Assembly (NCBI GenBank): GCA_035527835.1
Contig: DATKZS010000233.1
Location: 1-13,219 of the forward strand
Reading direction: 5' to 3'
From: DATKZS01 sp035527835 [NCBI: bacterium]
Lineage (GTDB): Bacteria; RBG-13-61-14
DNA: 13,219 nucleotides
A model generated the notes under the pieces. It was not told where the DNA came from and did no database searches. It was given only the letters and a program-made list of their open reading frames with translations. The position numbers and the translations under genes are program-made. Of the stretch, positions 1-6,049 are shown piece by piece. The first letter of the stretch is position 1. The number at the start of each line of letters is the position of its first letter.

Positions 1-864
1 CAGATCTGCGTGTACTGCCAGCGCAACTGGGAGATCGAGGAGCCGATGGGCCAGAGCGCGCTGGCGCCGCCGGAAAAGATTGACGCGGCCATCAAGTGGC
101 TCAAGGCCCACCCGGCCATCCACGAGGTCCTGGTAACCGGCGGCGACCCGCTGGCGCTCTCCTCCCGCCGGCTCGAAGAGATCCTGAAAAAGATCGCCGC
201 CATCCCCACCGTCCGCTTCATCCGTATCGGCTCGCGCATCCCGGTGACCGCGCCCATGCGCATCACCGAGCGGCTGGCCGACCTGATCGGGTCGCTGCGA
301 AAGCCCGGCGAGCGCCAGGTGGCGGTGGTGACCCATGTCCAGCACCCCTACGAGATCACGCCCGAGCTGGTCGCGGCGGTGGACCGGCTCCGCTCCCGCG
401 GCGTGCCGGTTTACAATCAACTGGTCTATACGTTTTTCGTCTCGCGGCGGTTCGAGGCCGCGGCGCTGCGCCACAACCTCCGCCTCGCCGGCATTGACCC
501 GTATTACACCTTCGCGCCCAAGGGCAAGGAGGAAACCGCCGCCTACCGCGTGCCCCTGGCCCGCCTGCTCCAGGAGCAGAAGGAGGAAGCGAGGCTCCTG
601 CCCGGGCTCTCCCGCACCGACGAGGCCGTGTTCAACGTGCCCGGCCTGGGCAAGAACTACCTGCGCGCCAGCCAGCACCACGACCTCATCTCCATCCTGC
701 CCGACGGCTCGCGCGTCTATGAGTTCCATCCCTGGGAGAAAAACATCAGCAAGCGCCTCACCACCTACGTGCACAAGGACACGGCCATCCTCGAATACCT
801 CGGCCGCCTCGAAGCCGTCGGCGAGGACCCGTCGGACTACGACACCATCTGGTATTATTTCTGA
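1..864 (+). CDS. KamA-family radical SAM aminomutase, glutamate 2,3-aminomutase-like (5' truncated)
   Basis: The reading frame is open from base 1, so the N-terminus lies outside the window. The visible ICVYC supplies the last two cysteines of the CxxxCxxC motif that binds the SAM-cleaving 4Fe-4S cluster. Further KamA motifs are TGGDPL (about residues 47-52), IRIGSRIPVT and THVQHPYEIT. VPGLGK matches the PLP-lysine motif of lysine 2,3-aminomutase (PGGGGK), with the lysine codon at 652-654. The family moves an amino group between C2 and C3 of an amino acid using PLP and SAM. Aligned by eye, the two Asp residues that hold the lysine side chain in lysine 2,3-aminomutase (D293, D330) are Lys (codon 520-522, in FAPKGKEET) and Asn (codon 634-636, in FNVPGLGK). 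This is the pattern I recall for glutamate 2,3-aminomutase, which makes beta-glutamate. Family is near certain; the substrate is inference. Confidence 0.85.
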   Translation, partial: QICVYCQRNWEIEEPMGQSALAPPEKIDAAIKWLKAHPAIHEVLVTGGDPLALSSRRLEEILKKIAAIPTVRFIRIGSRIPVTAPMRITERLADLIGSLRKPGERQVAVVTHVQHPYEITPELVAAVDRLRSRGVPVYNQLVYTFFVSRRFEAAALRHNLRLAGIDPYYTFAPKGKEETAAYRVPLARLLQEQKEEARLLPGLSRTDEAVFNVPGLGKNYLRASQHHDLISILPDGSRVYEFHPWEKNISKRLTTYVHKDTAILEYLGRLEAVGEDPSDYDTIWYYF

Positions 865-888
865 ACCCTTCACCATGGCGCAGGGGAA

Positions 889-983
889 GGCTTGGGGCTT
901 GGGGCTTGAGGAAGATTTGCCGCAGCGCGTCTTCAGCCTCAAGCCTCACGCCTCAAGTCTCAAGCCTCACACCTCACGCCTCT
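889..983. repeat. Heptamer tandem repeat arrays in inverted orientation
   Basis: Three GGCTTGG/GGCTTGA units (889-909) are followed by seven units of the complementary type AGCCTCA, CGCCTCA, AGTCTCA and CACCTCA (935-983), all in strict 7-nt period. The two arrays face each other, so GGCTTGAGG (903-911) can pair with CCTCAAGCC (938-946) as a hairpin in the intergenic region after the aminomutase gene. The region 865-1026 shows nothing else convincing. Confidence 0.85.
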
Positions 984-1026
984 ATGCCCGCTTGCATTGC
1001 TTTTACGCAAGCGCTACTATTGAGCC

Positions 1027-1605
1027 ATGACCCGTCCTGAAGCACCACCAGAACAAAGATCGGTCAAGGGCAGCGTGATCGTGGATTACCTGAAGATCAT
1101 CCGCGCCAACCCGGACCTGCCCTGGGCCGAGCACCTCACCCCGCAGGACCTGGCCACCCTCAACCTGCTGATCCTTCCCGCTTCCTGGTACCCGATTGAA
1201 CTGTTCCAGCGCATGGGCGTGGCCATCTTCAAGCTGGTGTCGCGCGAGAAATACTCCGTGGTGCACCTGTTCGGCCGGTCGCTGGCGGAACGGATGAGCG
1301 AGGGAAACCCCGGCATGGTGTCCAAGGGCAGGCCGGCGGACACCGTGAAAAAATTCCTGGCCATCCAGGCCCGCCTCTATTCCTGCAAGTTCTTCGAGGG
1401 CGAGGAAGCCGGGCCCGGACGCATCCTGATTTACGTGAACTCCCGGCGGGAAGACGTCGGCACCCGCCTGCTGGTCGAGGCCATGTCCGGGACCGTGAAA
1501 AGGCTGGTCGAGCTCTCGGGCGGGACCAACATCCGGATCAAGGTCCTCGAAGCCATGTGGGAGGGAGGGGAGCGCAACAAGATCGAGGTGGCATGGGATG
1601 AATGA
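1027..1605 (+). CDS. TIGR02265/DUF2378-like protein, first of a tandem pair
   Basis: A 192-residue soluble protein with no signal peptide or membrane segment. It has the layout of the Myxococcus paralogous family TIGR02265 (DUF2378): VKG near residue 14, then a helical start, WYPIELF (about 58-64), LFGRSLAE (about 80-87), and a C-terminal part ending in an EAMWEGG...EVAWDE strand set. The next gene shows the same order of motifs (YP..LF, LGR..A, Gly-rich turn, final W), so the two look like an old duplication. Members are about 180-200 residues, so this one is full length. The family's biochemical role is unknown to me. The start at 1027 has no clear Shine-Dalgarno; a GTG at 1075 would remove the VKG motif and is less likely. 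Family assignment is from memory of motifs. Confidence 0.7.
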   Translation: MTRPEAPPEQRSVKGSVIVDYLKIIRANPDLPWAEHLTPQDLATLNLLILPASWYPIELFQRMGVAIFKLVSREKYSVVHLFGRSLAERMSEGNPGMVSKGRPADTVKKFLAIQARLYSCKFFEGEEAGPGRILIYVNSRREDVGTRLLVEAMSGTVKRLVELSGGTNIRIKVLEAMWEGGERNKIEVAWDE

Positions 1606-1659
1606 TTGATGGTAAGATGAATACGGAGCGGGAGGCATCTCTCTCGTCATCTTATCAAT
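1605..1659 (+). repeat. Inverted repeat between the tandem paralogues
   Basis: TAAGATGA (1613-1620) pairs with TCATCTTA (1647-1654), and outside it ATTGA (1605-1609) pairs with TCAAT (1655-1659), leaving a 3-nt bulge on the left arm. The hairpin would fill the 73-nt gap between the two genes and end just ahead of the AAGGAG ribosome-binding site at 1666-1671. It could be an mRNA processing or attenuation element; no T-tract follows, so it is not a classic terminator. Confidence 0.5.
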
Positions 1660-1678
1660 GATCGGAAGGAGTGAAGGC

Positions 1679-2275
1679 ATGGAACAGGCCCAGTCATCCG
1701 CGGGGCCGATGGTGAAGGGCGCGGCCCTGATCGGCTTTTTCAAGTTCGTCAAGAGCGAGCCGCGGGGCGACGCTCAGTTGGAGAAGGTAATCGCGGCGCT
1801 GCCGGCCGCGTCCCAGACGGCGTGCAAGCGCAAGATCATCGCGGTGGCCGACTATCCTTACTCGCTCTTCGTTGATTTCATCACGGCGGCGGACAAAGTC
1901 ACGGGCCGAGGCGATTTCGCGGTCTGTGAAAAGCTTGGGCGATACGCGGCCACCCGCGACATGCAGGGGCTCCTCAAACTGTCCAAGCAGACCGTCAAAC
2001 CAACAGAAATGGTGGTGGCGGCGGGAGCGCTGTGGAAAAACTATCACGTCAATTCCGGCCAGATGAAGGTTGAAGACACTGATCCCGAGCATACGGTGAT
2101 CCGGATCTGCGATTTCCCGGCCATGGCCCCGGCGCACTGCCGGCTTTTAAAGGGCTATTTCGCGCAGAGCATCAAGGAGGCCGGAGCGGTGTGGGTCGAG
2201 GAGATCCGCGAGGTCGCCTGCATGTCCAAGGGAGCGCCGTACCATGAGTTCGCGGGTAGGTGGAGATACCAGTGA
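1679..2275 (+). CDS. TIGR02265/DUF2378-like protein, second of a tandem pair
   Basis: A 198-residue soluble protein. The ATG at 1679 is chosen over the in-frame ATG at 1658 because AAGGAG (1666-1671) sits 7 nt upstream; the 1658 start has no such site and lies inside the inverted repeat. Shared features with the preceding gene are MVKGAALIGFFKF near the start, DYPYSLFVDFI (about 52-62), EKLGRYAATRDM (about 79-90), and a C-terminal SKGAPYHEFAGRW that resembles the family's terminal Gly-turn plus Trp strand. A TIGR02265-like or distantly V4R/HNOB-like alpha/beta fold is the best guess. CDFPAMAPAHC and VACMSKG contain three Cys, but no metal site is evident. It is probably co-transcribed with the upstream paralogue and ends in a strong terminator. 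Function is unknown. Confidence 0.7.
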   Translation: MEQAQSSAGPMVKGAALIGFFKFVKSEPRGDAQLEKVIAALPAASQTACKRKIIAVADYPYSLFVDFITAADKVTGRGDFAVCEKLGRYAATRDMQGLLKLSKQTVKPTEMVVAAGALWKNYHVNSGQMKVEDTDPEHTVIRICDFPAMAPAHCRLLKGYFAQSIKEAGAVWVEEIREVACMSKGAPYHEFAGRWRYQ

Positions 2276-2296
2276 GGAGCGTTCCATTCAAAGAGG

Positions 2297-2330
2297 ACAG
2301 GGGCACGGATGACCGTGCCCCTGTTTTTTT
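2297..2330 (+). terminator. Rho-independent terminator
   Basis: A perfect 12-bp stem ACAGGGGCACGG (2297-2308) / CCGTGCCCCTGT (2313-2324) with a 4-nt loop ATGA is followed by a T-run reaching 2330. It lies 21 nt after the second TIGR02265-like gene and before the convergent glycosidase gene. The T-run lies only on the plus-strand 3' side, so it mainly ends the left operon. Confidence 0.93.
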
Positions 2331-2352
2331 AAGCTTGCCCGCGAAGTGACGC

Positions 2353-3885
2353 CTAAAATGTTTCCGGCCGCGGCGTCCCGATCTTGAGCATGACCGCGCC
2401 ATGGGAGGGCACGGTGGCTTGGAACGAGCCCTCGCTGGTCCCCAGGTCCCTTTGCCGCCACAAGTCGCGCACCGGGAGCTTCCCGGACAGTCCCAGGTCG
2501 GCCCACCGCGCCGCGACCTCCTTGGCCTCTTTGCCCCGGTTGAACAGCGCCACCGCCGTGGTGCCGTCGAACAGCGGCCGCGCCCACACCTCGGTGTCCC
2601 CTTCCTTGGCCTTGCGGGAGGCCTGCTTGCCGAGCGGGTCCTGGTCCACGTCAATCACCTCGCCGTTGGTGAGCAGGTCCAGCGTAAGCTGGTCCAGGTT
2701 CGACATGTCGCAGCCGATGAGCAGCGGCGAGGCCAGCATCGCCCACAGCGTGATGTGCGTGATCTGCTCGTCGGGCGTGAGCCGCGTTTTATGGAGCGAC
2801 GGCCCCCATCCGACCTGGCCGACCACCAGCATGTCCGGGTCGTTCCAGTGGCCGGGGCCGGCCCACTGCTCCATCCCGTTTTGCTTGAAGCCGATGCCGG
2901 ACATGCTGTCCCAGGTGTCGCGGATGTCGCCGGTGGTGCGCCACTGGTTGCCGCCCACCGACGGGCCCCACTTCTCCACGTCCCACAGCCCGTAAAAGCA
3001 GATGCAATAGACGATGTCGCGGTCAAGCCCGGCCATGATCCCGCCCATCTTGTCGTAAGGCGCCTTGAACCAGATGAGCGCGTCCTTGAGGACCTTCAAG
3101 CCCGCGCCCGCCGCGTCAATCTTGTACGAGCACCAGTCGTACTTCAAATAATCCATGCCCCACTCGGCGTAAGACTCCGCGTCCTGTTCCTCGTGGCCCT
3201 TGCTGCCCTCGTAGCGGCCGCAGGTCTTGGGGCCGGGCGATGAGTAGATGCCGAGCTTGAGGCCCTTCGAGTGCACGTAGTCCGCGAGCGCCTTCATGTC
3301 CGGGAATTTCTCGTTGGGCAGGATCTTGCCGTCGGGCGCGCGGCCGTTTTCCCAGCCGTCGTCAATGTTGATGTACTGAAATCCCTTGGCCGCGAGGCCG
3401 CTGGCGACCATGGCATCGGCCGCGGCTCGCACCTTGGCGTCGTCCACCGACAGGCCCCAGACGTTCCACGAGTTCCAGCCCATAGGCGGCGTGAGCGCTA
3501 GCTTGCCCCGGCCGCCCACGATGGTGAGCCCGCGGCTCAAGCTGCCCTGGGGCCCGCTTACCGTAAGCTTGACCTTGGCGGTCCCGTCGCTTTGCAGCGA
3601 ACCGCTGATGATCCCGGTCTTCGCATCGAGCGTCAGCCCGGCCGGAAGGCCTTCCGCGCTGAACGTGAGCGGCCCCTCGCCGGTCGCCGGCACCAGGAAC
3701 AAAAACGGCCGGCCGGGCGTGCTCCCCACGATCCGCGCCCCGTGGATCATCGGCTGGGCCGGGGCGCCGTGAGCTATCTCCTTCGCGGAATCCCCGCCCG
3801 CCCGCGCGAACAGAGCCACCGCCACCACAACCATGGCCAGCGTCGCCGCGCCCGTAAATGCTCTTGACTTCACGCTCATCTTCAT
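2353..3885 (-). CDS. Secreted GH27 alpha-galactosidase-type glycoside hydrolase
   Basis: 510 residues in order: signal peptide (about 1-29, hydrophobic core ATLAMVVVAVALFA), Ig-like putative domain (about 50-125), GH27 (beta/alpha)8 barrel (about 127-415) and a C-terminal beta-sandwich (about 425-505). Catalytic features match human alpha-galactosidase A: IDDGW (D175, D176), a disulfide pair C222/C252, nucleophile D250 in YLKYDWC, R316, and acid/base D320 in WRTTGDI. It hydrolyses terminal alpha-galactosides, or related sugars, outside the cytoplasm. In place of the common CEWG specificity loop it has CFYG (296-299), so alpha-GalNAc or beta-L-arabinopyranoside activity cannot be excluded. Start ATG 3885 and a second ATG at 3879 both follow the AAGGAGG site (3890-3896). 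It has its own promoter and operator candidate; no sugar transporter is adjacent. Confidence 0.92.
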   Translation of the reverse strand: MKMSVKSRAFTGAATLAMVVVAVALFARAGGDSAKEIAHGAPAQPMIHGARIVGSTPGRPFLFLVPATGEGPLTFSAEGLPAGLTLDAKTGIISGSLQSDGTAKVKLTVSGPQGSLSRGLTIVGGRGKLALTPPMGWNSWNVWGLSVDDAKVRAAADAMVASGLAAKGFQYINIDDGWENGRAPDGKILPNEKFPDMKALADYVHSKGLKLGIYSSPGPKTCGRYEGSKGHEEQDAESYAEWGMDYLKYDWCSYKIDAAGAGLKVLKDALIWFKAPYDKMGGIMAGLDRDIVYCICFYGLWDVEKWGPSVGGNQWRTTGDIRDTWDSMSGIGFKQNGMEQWAGPGHWNDPDMLVVGQVGWGPSLHKTRLTPDEQITHITLWAMLASPLLIGCDMSNLDQLTLDLLTNGEVIDVDQDPLGKQASRKAKEGDTEVWARPLFDGTTAVALFNRGKEAKEVAARWADLGLSGKLPVRDLWRQRDLGTSEGSFQATVPSHGAVMLKIGTPRPETF

Positions 3886-3902
3886 AACTCCTCCTTGGTT
3901 CG

Positions 3903-3917
3903 ATTGTCGGCGACAAT
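3903..3917. promoter_or_regulatory. Perfect dyad, operator candidate of the GH27 gene
   Basis: ATTGTCGGCGACAAT has 7-bp perfect arms around one central base. It overlaps the predicted -10 box and the expected transcription start of the GH27 gene, a position where a repressor would block initiation. The TGTC-N-GACA core loosely resembles GntR/FadR-type or LacI-type operators; the cognate regulator is not in the window. Confidence 0.5.
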
Positions 3918-3943
3918 ATAACGCACAAAATTTTCGCGCACAA
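3915..3943 (-). promoter_or_regulatory. Sigma70-type promoter of the GH27 gene
   Basis: On the minus strand, a -35 box TTGTGC (3938-3943) and a -10 box TATATT (3915-3920) are separated by 17 bp. The predicted start lies about 7 nt beyond the -10, giving a leader of about 22 nt that carries the AAGGAGG site. The -10 is 5/6 to consensus, the -35 only 3/6. Confidence 0.5.
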
Positions 3944-3956
3944 ATACTTTTTTAAA

Positions 3957-3983
3957 CTTGGCGGTCTTGGCGCCTCGGCGTTC
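3957..3983. repeat. Degenerate 9-nt unit repeat (CTTGGCGNN)
   Basis: Three units, CTTGGCGGT, CTTGGCGCC and TCGGCGTTC, lie in 9-nt period. On the minus strand the array starts within the stop codon of the SRPBCC gene (stop 3982-3984). The right end of the window (13201-13219) begins a related GC-rich sequence, AACCGCGGAGGCGCAGAAA, in the opposite sense. Confidence 0.5.
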
Positions 3984-5313
3984 AATCTTCGCCGGAAACT
4001 CCCTGCCCCCCGGACGCCTTCCCGGCCGCCGCCCTTTTCTCGGCCTCGGGCTTCAGGTTGTTGAGCACGGCGCGCACCGCCAGCAGGTCCATCACGGTGT
4101 TGAACGGGAAATCGCCGGAGCGGATGATGCGGGCGGTGAGCGCGGTGTCCCGGTCAAAGTTGAGCCCGATCTCGCAGAAGAGCACGCACTGCTTGCCGCC
4201 GTTGATGGGCAGTATATAAACCTCGCTGAAGCTGCCCTCGTAGGAGCCTTCATAGGCTCGGTAGGAGAGGTGGCGGGGCGGGTCGAGGGTGTAGAGCGAG
4301 CGCATCTGGTAGCCGAAGGTGAAGACGAGCACGGACTGGGATTTGGTGTCCTGGCTCACCCAGACCTTGTTGCCCTGCCGCTTCTCCACCGTGGTGTCCT
4401 GGTCGTGGAAAAAGTCGTTGTAGTGTTCGAGGTCCTGGACCAGGTCCCAGACCAGGTCGGGCGGAGCGTTGATAAAGGCGAAGGCCAGGCCGGAGATGGT
4501 CTTGCCCTCCGGCGTCTCGCGGATCAGGCCGGCGTTGACCCGGCCCAGCGCGCGGAGCGTGTCCACGTCCAGTGATTCGTAAGCGAGCGGCGCGGGCTTT
4601 GCCGGCGGCGTGTACCCCGCCAGCCGCTCGGCCTCTTTTTTGTGCGAGCTCATGTGGTAGTTGGCGGAGGCCGCGGTCACGGGCCACTCCGCCATGGGCA
4701 CCAGCGCGAGCACGGCCTGCATCGAAAGGCCCAGCGACTTCATGTGCGCGTGGTAGCGCATGAAGTACAGCGTGTTGCGGCCGTCATCAACCGGGACCAG
4801 GATGATGTCGAGCTCGCGGCCCTTGAGCCCGCCCTCGATGGTGCTGATGCGCTGGCGCGACGGCGCGTATTCCTTGACCAGGTCAATCATGTCGAATTCC
4901 GTGGCGAACTCGAGCACGGTGATCTTGATCCGGTAATTGTTCTTGACCTTGTCTCCGCTGCGCCACTCGGTCTGGCAGGAGGTGAAGGTCTTGCTCATGA
5001 TGCGGCACTGGCTCTCGTAGTCGGTGAGGACTTTCCATACCGTGAGCATGGGCGCGTGCACCTTGCCGCCGACCACCGCGTCCCAGGTGTCTTTTTCGGG
5101 CCGCGGCTCGTACCATTGCAGGTTGCCCGAATCCAGGATGACCGACAGCGTCTCCATCTTCATGCCCTCGAACCACGGAGGCGGATACGACGCGGGAGCG
5201 CTCCAGCGCCAGATCTCGTTCGACATCTCGTACATGTCGAACCCGGCGCCGTTGGCCGCCGCCGCGATCATCAGCGCGATAATCATCGCCGCCCGGGTAA
5301 CGCGCTTTTTCAT
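3982..5313 (-). CDS. Exported protein with two tandem SRPBCC/START-like domains
   Basis: 443 residues with a clear signal peptide: MKKRVTR, then a hydrophobic stretch to about residue 20 and NGAG near the likely cleavage site. Two domains of similar plan follow, about 70-215 and 250-410. Each has a strand pair near its start (GKVHAPMLTVWKVLTDYES; FAFINAPPDLVWDLVQDLE) typical of the lipid-binding SRPBCC (Bet v 1/START/CoQ10-binding) fold: an Ala-Pro turn, then V-W-x-hydrophobic-hx-D-h-E. Each ends in a long helix (VPMAEWPVTAAS; FPFNTVMDLLAVRA). The fold usually holds a hydrophobic ligand such as a sterol, quinone or fatty acyl chain; the ligand here is unknown. Location is periplasm or outside. 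The C-terminal tail after about 425 is low complexity. ATG 5313 follows a modest GAGAGG site. A GATAAC dyad lies in its upstream region. Confidence 0.75.
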   Translation of the reverse strand: MKKRVTRAAMIIALMIAAAANGAGFDMYEMSNEIWRWSAPASYPPPWFEGMKMETLSVILDSGNLQWYEPRPEKDTWDAVVGGKVHAPMLTVWKVLTDYESQCRIMSKTFTSCQTEWRSGDKVKNNYRIKITVLEFATEFDMIDLVKEYAPSRQRISTIEGGLKGRELDIILVPVDDGRNTLYFMRYHAHMKSLGLSMQAVLALVPMAEWPVTAASANYHMSSHKKEAERLAGYTPPAKPAPLAYESLDVDTLRALGRVNAGLIRETPEGKTISGLAFAFINAPPDLVWDLVQDLEHYNDFFHDQDTTVEKRQGNKVWVSQDTKSQSVLVFTFGYQMRSLYTLDPPRHLSYRAYEGSYEGSFSEVYILPINGGKQCVLFCEIGLNFDRDTALTARIIRSGDFPFNTVMDLLAVRAVLNNLKPEAEKRAAAGKASGGQGVSGED

Positions 5314-5418
5314 CTTGGCCTCTCCTCTGCCCGACCTGCTCCGGGGCGGCCCTCGAACGCACTGTCGCCGCCACCGATCACTGCCTGGAATCAGTCCTTG
5401 CCTGGTTTGTCCCGGTAT

Positions 5419-5434
5419 GATAACATTCGTTATG
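5419..5434. promoter_or_regulatory. GATAAC-N4-GTTATG dyad between divergent genes
   Basis: GATAACATTCGTTATG lies between the SRPBCC gene (minus) and the hotdog gene (plus). The inner arms ATAAC/GTTAT pair around ATTC. It directly abuts a TTGACG -35-like box (5435-5440, minus strand), so it would occupy the spacer of a promoter reading toward the SRPBCC gene, although no good -10 follows. The same dyad form recurs at 9363-9378. Confidence 0.45.
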
Positions 5435-5512
5435 CGTCAAGTAAAAAACGGCGCCGCGATAAAATGAGAAGTTTTATCAACGAAAAAATGAGACGAGGAG
5501 GTACCGGATAAA

Positions 5513-5965
5513 ATGCCACCCAACGTCAACATGAAAGACCTGTTCAAGACCGGAATTCCCTTTGCCACCCGCACCGGGATCGAGGCCACGCGGCTGGAAA
5601 AGGAAGGGATAGACCTCAAGATGCCCATCGCGCCGAACCGCAACCACGTTGGCACCATGTACGCGGGCGCGCTGTTCACGCTGGGCGAGATGATGGGCGG
5701 CGCCGTGGCCATGGTCTATTTCATCGAGCGGCAGTTGATCCCGATCGTGAAGGGATTGAACATCAAGTTCGTGAAGCCGGCCACCACCGACATCACCACG
5801 AGCTGGGCCATGCCCGGAGACGAAGTCGAGCGCGTGATCCAGGAGTGCCAGGAAAAGGGCAAGGCCGACTATACCATCAAGCTCGAGCTCAAGGACTTAA
5901 ACGGCTTGGTGGTCGCGGTGACGGAAGGGCTCTACCAGGTTAGAGGGTCGTGGGCCAAGAAATAG
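5513..5965 (+). CDS. Hotdog-fold thioesterase-like protein (PaaI / DUF4442 / YiiD C-terminal type)
   Basis: A 150-residue cytoplasmic protein, the usual size of a single hotdog domain. The core signature is NRNHVGTMYAGALFTLGEMMGG (roughly residues 42-63): N44-H45 and the helix with E59 correspond to the HxxxxAG...E region of hotdog enzymes and of the DUF4442/YiiD C-terminal group. IKFVKPATTDI is the following beta-strand pair. Related proteins hydrolyse acyl-CoA or acyl-ACP thioesters; whether this one is catalytic is not shown by sequence. ATG 5513 follows GAGGAGG (5495-5501) with a rather long 11-nt spacer. It diverges from the SRPBCC gene and converges with the DUF7064 gene, which suggests lipid-related work. 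The stop codon TAG touches the first base of a heptamer repeat array. Confidence 0.8.
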   Translation: MPPNVNMKDLFKTGIPFATRTGIEATRLEKEGIDLKMPIAPNRNHVGTMYAGALFTLGEMMGGAVAMVYFIERQLIPIVKGLNIKFVKPATTDITTSWAMPGDEVERVIQECQEKGKADYTIKLELKDLNGLVVAVTEGLYQVRGSWAKK

Positions 5966-6049
5966 GCTTGAGGCTTGAGGCGTGGGGCTAGAGGTAAGAC
6001 CAATGCGCCCACCAAGCCTCATACCTCAAGCCCCAAGCCTCAAGCCTTC
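5965..6049. repeat. Facing heptamer arrays between convergent genes
   Basis: Five units of the GGCTTGA type (5965-5999) and five of the AGCCTCA type (6015-6049) lie in 7-nt period and are reverse complements of each other; the first 13 bases of the left array pair perfectly with the right end. The arrays touch the stop codon of the hotdog gene and contain that of the DUF7064 gene. The hairpin sits where a bidirectional terminator would, though no T-run is present. Same family as the arrays at 889-983. Confidence 0.85.

Noticed and set aside
1-864. Lysine 2,3-aminomutase (ablA)
   Set aside because: The substrate-binding Asp pair is replaced by Lys and Asn, and no acetyltransferase partner (ablB) follows.
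889-983. CRISPR array
   Set aside because: The units are 7 nt, directly adjacent, and have no spacers; no cas genes are present.
335-1030. Long plus-strand open frame over the aminomutase gene, and similar long frames at 4642-5511, 6133-6945, 8437-9195 and 12161-13102
   Set aside because: These lie opposite or out of frame with well-supported genes. Their products are rich in Arg, Ala, Pro, Gly and His without family motifs, as expected of shadow frames in GC-rich DNA.
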